From positions 186,001 through 250,000 of the forward strand of contig SBHC01000063.1 in NCBI GenBank assembly GCA_006226375.1: DNA of 64,000 nucleotides, in the 5' to 3' direction. This document shows positions 60,793 through 64,000 of this stretch, piece by piece. The translations under genes and the position numbers were made by a program. This stretch comes from Deltaproteobacteria bacterium (lineage in GTDB: Bacteria > Myxococcota_C > UBA6777). Numbering within the stretch: position 1 is the first letter of the stretch; each line of letters begins with the position of its first letter. The notes beneath the pieces were generated by a model. That model did not search any database. It was not told where the DNA came from and saw only the letters and a list, made by a program, of their open reading frames with translations.

Positions 60793-62426
60793 AGGCTCGA
60801 TGGGTTCAATGTTTTGGGGTCCTGCTTCTCCTCGTCGTATGGAACCCAACAGGCTGTTACATCAACCTGGAAGCCCCTTCCTTTGTATGCTCCCAAGACG
60901 GTGACTGTCCTCTCCCCAACCTTCGCTGCGTTGGTGGAGTTTGCGTCCAATGCAACAGTTCTGTGGAGTGCAAGTCCAAAGAGATATGCCGCCAGAACCT
61001 TTGTCAACCTTGTGGAGACAACTGCGATTGGACCCTGCTCGTATCGTCCCCAGGAACAGGGCAACAGTTGAAGCTTCACTCAGCCCAGTTCGATGCCAAC
61101 GGAATGCTCTACCTCACAGGCCAATTTCAGACAGGCCTAACGCTAGAGAACACCTACACCTCTGGCTCTCCAACCAACAACTGGTTTGTCACGAAGATCG
61201 AACCACCGTCCAAGATCGTCTGGGTTCGGACATTATCGTACACGGGCAACATGAAAGCCAGCCGAGTGCTTGCTCCCTCTTCCACAACGTTGGTGTGGCT
61301 CGCAGAGATAGAATCCAACATAGCTTCGGAGGAACGCCCCAGCCTACGATGGAAACAACAAGAGTGGAAGCTACAAAACAAACGAGGGATCGTTGCGTTG
61401 TGTTTGACACAACAAGGAGCATTGCAATGGCACCTTGTGCTCGATGACGAACGATTTGTAGAGCCAACCCTCACAGCCACAAGAGACCCCCAAGGCAACC
61501 TCTATCTTGCTGGAAGTGTTCAGGGCCGACTCCAACTCCAAGACCAAAACCTTATGGAGTCCTCGTCGGAGCCTCACCTGTTTGTGCTTCTGCAAAGAGG
61601 TGCCAACAAACCTGCTCCCTTGAAGATAGAAGCCAGCAACCTCCAAGTGTTTCATATCATGACGCAAAAAGATGTGTTGCAGTTGACAGGCCACTTTCAA
61701 GGGGATGCCAAGTGGGGAGAGACAACGCTCTCAAGCAACGGCAAGCAACTGTTTGTAGCGGAGATGACCATCGATGGAACTCCCAAACGAGCTGTACAAA
61801 GCCAGAGTGGAGCCTCTGTGGAGTGGCTTGCGACCTCAAGCAACAACCTGGACGGCCTGCATCTGCTCGTAACCTGGCGGCCTCTCCCAACACAAACGTT
61901 GCAAGTAGGCAAGGAGACTCTTCGCCCACCCGAAGGATACGAAGCGGTACAGATCAACCACACGCTCTGGGTCTTGGTGACCTTGACCAACAACCTTACG
62001 GTAAGCAAAGCCCAACAGCTTTTCCTTCATCGAAATCGAGAGAGCCTCAACCTCAACGACTCATTGCATTGGACCTTAAGCCCATCAGGTCAGGTTCTGA
62101 TTGGAGTCTCTGGCAACGCGGATGTGACCTTCAACAAGAAGCTTGTCGTACAAGCCCGCCCTCAGAACTACACAACCGTACTGTGGAACGTGGACAACTC
62201 CTTTCGGCAAACCAACGAATGGCAAAACAGCAAACTTGCCGCGATCACAGGATTGGCCTGGGATGCATCACGAAACCATGTGGTGCTCTTTGGTGGACTG
62301 GAGGCGTTCATCAGCTCAGGCGACATCACACGAACAACCCAACCTGACAGCCGTGTACCTGATGCATCTCCAACGCCCCGTTCCTTTGGCTTTCTCTGGT
62401 ACGACACTCCAGGAGGAACACCGTGA
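60789..62426 (+). CDS. SBBP-like propeller lipoprotein A
   Basis: 545 residues. The ATG overlaps the PEGA stop (ATGA). Signal MKARWVQCFGVLLLLVVWN with lipobox PTGC (Cys23). A cysteine cluster follows (CSQDGDCPLPNLRCVGGVC, then CNSSVECKSKEIC), then a propeller with blades like MLYLTGQFQTGLTLE and LYLAGSVQGRLQLQ. The next gene is its paralogue, arranged identically, so this is a local duplication. Function unknown; extracellular. Confidence 0.8.
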   Translation: MKARWVQCFGVLLLLVVWNPTGCYINLEAPSFVCSQDGDCPLPNLRCVGGVCVQCNSSVECKSKEICRQNLCQPCGDNCDWTLLVSSPGTGQQLKLHSAQFDANGMLYLTGQFQTGLTLENTYTSGSPTNNWFVTKIEPPSKIVWVRTLSYTGNMKASRVLAPSSTTLVWLAEIESNIASEERPSLRWKQQEWKLQNKRGIVALCLTQQGALQWHLVLDDERFVEPTLTATRDPQGNLYLAGSVQGRLQLQDQNLMESSSEPHLFVLLQRGANKPAPLKIEASNLQVFHIMTQKDVLQLTGHFQGDAKWGETTLSSNGKQLFVAEMTIDGTPKRAVQSQSGASVEWLATSSNNLDGLHLLVTWRPLPTQTLQVGKETLRPPEGYEAVQINHTLWVLVTLTNNLTVSKAQQLFLHRNRESLNLNDSLHWTLSPSGQVLIGVSGNADVTFNKKLVVQARPQNYTTVLWNVDNSFRQTNEWQNSKLAAITGLAWDASRNHVVLFGGLEAFISSGDITRTTQPDSRVPDASPTPRSFGFLWYDTPGGTP

Positions 62427-64000
62427 AGCGGATGCTTGGATGCTTCTTCCTTTTGGTTTGTTGGATAAGTCTGGAGAGTGGATGTTACATCCCTCTGGAT
62501 GACCCCGGATTTCGCTGCGAAACCCAACAAGACTGCCCAACCGATTATCCCCACTGCCTGGATGGAGTTTGCCACAGCTGCACGTCCAACTTCGATTGCC
62601 CCATCGATCAGGTTTGCCAGAAGTGGCGATGCAAAGCTTGTCCTTCCGGCAATTGCGAGTGGAATCTACAGTGGAATTTGCGCTCCTTGTTTGCGCCCAA
62701 CAGTGAAGAAGACCGGCAAGCCGCATTACGAAAGCGCCACGGAGGACTGCACCCTCTGCCTTCCCCCACCAAAGGATGGGTGGGGTGGCTGGCGTTTCGC
62801 GACATTGTTCAAAGCGGGAAGACCCGAATCACAACAGGTCCAATCACAAGCATTCTTCCTATTTTTCCGTCAGGCTCAACACTTTGGCTGGGATGGTTTT
62901 CTTCACCGAGAGAGATCGCTCGGTCCACGCAACTCTCTGGACGGATCGAGGCAGGTTCAGTACGAAGTGCCGTGGATACGGAAGGCAATCTATACCTAAC
63001 AGGTCGCTACCAAGACGATCTTGTATGGAAAGGGCAAGAATCCCCAGTGCTCTCCATCAGTGAGGATGAGAACACTCGCTACCCCACAGTCTTTGTGGTG
63101 AAGTTTCTTGCGACAGGGAAGTTTGCCTGGGCCAAGCGATTGAAGGGAGTGGCCGCGTTGTCAGGCCAAGAAGCAACCCCCTGTGGGCTGGCAGTCGAAG
63201 GTAACTTGCTGTACTTGGTGGGTTACGCAGCCGCAGGCACCATGCAGGTGGACGAACAAACCTTGTCCCATCGCTCTCCCTACTTGTATCTCACTGCATT
63301 GCGAACCCAAGACGGCCAGCCGCTTTGGTTAAGCTCTTTGACGAGTACGTCTCGGATTCACTGTGGAGGTATCGCAAGTCATCCCACGGGATTGGCCGTA
63401 ACGGGCTCCTTTCAAGGTACTCTCACAGGAGGCAACCAACAGCAAAGCCAGCCCGACCAGAACACCCTGTTTGTCTCTTGGATAGATCCTCAAGGGCAAA
63501 TCACCTCCATCAGCAAAGCCTCCCCAAGCACAACGTCCTCTAGCGCTGAAGGCACCGCCATCACACTTGAAAAAGACGGCACCGCTTACATAGCAGGCAA
63601 CTTCAAGGGCTCCATCAGCCTCGGGACCAGCACCCTCTCCTCAACAAGCGTCGTACAGCAAGCGCTGTGGGTGTCGGCCTGGAAGCCCAAACAGGGTTTT
63701 GAGTGGAGCCTGTCCAGCCAGGGAGAAGGCGAACATACAGTGACTTCCATCGCCTTGTCGCCTTCCAACAAGCCCATCCTCGCCGGCTTCTTCCGACAGT
63801 CTTTGACGCTGGGAAGCTTCTCATTCCAAACTTCCTCCGTATCCCAACTGTTTGTAGCCTCTCTCACCCAATCGCCGCTTGCCTTTCACAGCGTGAAAAC
63901 CACCCAGCAACCGGATCGTTCCCGTTCAGTATCCCACACGCTCCATGTGGATCCCCAAGGACGCCTTGTGCTGGTGGGCAGCTCACAGGGTCGCGTCACC
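62423..64000 (+). CDS. SBBP-like propeller lipoprotein B (3' end outside window)
   Basis: An open frame of 526 codons from a GTG at 62423 to the window end, without a stop. AGGAGG stands six bases upstream and the start overlaps the preceding stop as GTGA. The signal (KRMLGCFFLLVCWISL) ends in a lipobox ESGC (Cys21), followed by the same cysteine cluster as protein A (CETQQDCPTDYPHC, CHSCTSNFDCPIDQVC) and propeller blades (LYLTGRYQDDLVWKG, LAVTGSFQGTLTGG, AYIAGNFKGSISLG). It is the paralogue of the gene before it. Confidence 0.82.
   Translation, partial: MKRMLGCFFLLVCWISLESGCYIPLDDPGFRCETQQDCPTDYPHCLDGVCHSCTSNFDCPIDQVCQKWRCKACPSGNCEWNLQWNLRSLFAPNSEEDRQAALRKRHGGLHPLPSPTKGWVGWLAFRDIVQSGKTRITTGPITSILPIFPSGSTLWLGWFSSPREIARSTQLSGRIEAGSVRSAVDTEGNLYLTGRYQDDLVWKGQESPVLSISEDENTRYPTVFVVKFLATGKFAWAKRLKGVAALSGQEATPCGLAVEGNLLYLVGYAAAGTMQVDEQTLSHRSPYLYLTALRTQDGQPLWLSSLTSTSRIHCGGIASHPTGLAVTGSFQGTLTGGNQQQSQPDQNTLFVSWIDPQGQITSISKASPSTTSSSAEGTAITLEKDGTAYIAGNFKGSISLGTSTLSSTSVVQQALWVSAWKPKQGFEWSLSSQGEGEHTVTSIALSPSNKPILAGFFRQSLTLGSFSFQTSSVSQLFVASLTQSPLAFHSVKTTQQPDRSRSVSHTLHVDPQGRLVLVGSSQGRVT

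Overview
The window looks like a chromosomal piece of a moderately GC-rich, Gram-negative, 'delta-proteobacterial' type genome (Myxococcota/Bradymonadota-like). This is inferred from content: many large lipoproteins with cysteine-rich or beta-propeller (kelch/SBBP-like) domains, a MYXO-CTERM-like tail on a secreted protease, a Ser/Thr kinase joined to a MopE-like metal-binding domain, an FHA-sigma54 activator, and PEGA, CARDB and LamG domains. I saw no rRNA, tRNA, CRISPR array, insertion sequence or prophage. Both ends of the window cut genes.

Layout. 1-5.7 kb: surface polysaccharide genes (3' end of rmlD, a GT-C-like membrane glycosyltransferase, a polyprenyl-phosphate sugar-1-phosphate transferase, an ABC exporter). 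5.9-9.5 kb: an O-methyltransferase, then pyrR-pyrB-pyrC behind a good promoter; the PyrC has lost most class I dihydroorotase metal ligands and looks like the non-catalytic type. 9.7-17.5 kb: a cysteine-rich lipoprotein with eight repeated modules, a pterin carbinolamine dehydratase overlapping a membrane-anchored methyltransferase, and a 1,623-residue kelch/SBBP lipoprotein. 17.7-20.1 kb: rpmE-prfA-prmC. 20.4-27.8 kb: a translationally coupled MoxR / DUF58 / transglutaminase / repeat-protein operon, followed by a lipoprotein esterase.

29.5-34.6 kb holds three genes of unknown role: an 891-residue cysteine-free protein with a possible CYTH-like core, a 362-residue protein in the same operon, and a divergently read SdiA-regulated-like propeller whose N-terminus resembles that of the 362-residue protein. 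34.7-46.4 kb: PAP2 phosphatase, thioredoxin-2, a small membrane protein, sulfotransferase, a tyrosine-decarboxylase-like PLP enzyme, a calcineurin phosphoesterase with LamG, FHA-sigma54 activator, a lipoprotein and a GIDE-like membrane protein.

46.5-54.1 kb holds the most striking finding. The E1 subunit of 2-oxoglutarate dehydrogenase carries an N-terminal CRP-like cyclic-nucleotide-binding domain and lies beside gltB (glutamate synthase large subunit), so two enzymes competing for 2-oxoglutarate are neighbours and one appears to have an allosteric sensor domain. 54.3-64 kb: a lipoprotein trypsin-like protease, a peptidoglycan-binding protein, and a coupled operon of kinase, PEGA protein and two paralogous propeller lipoproteins; the last starts at a GTG and runs off the window.
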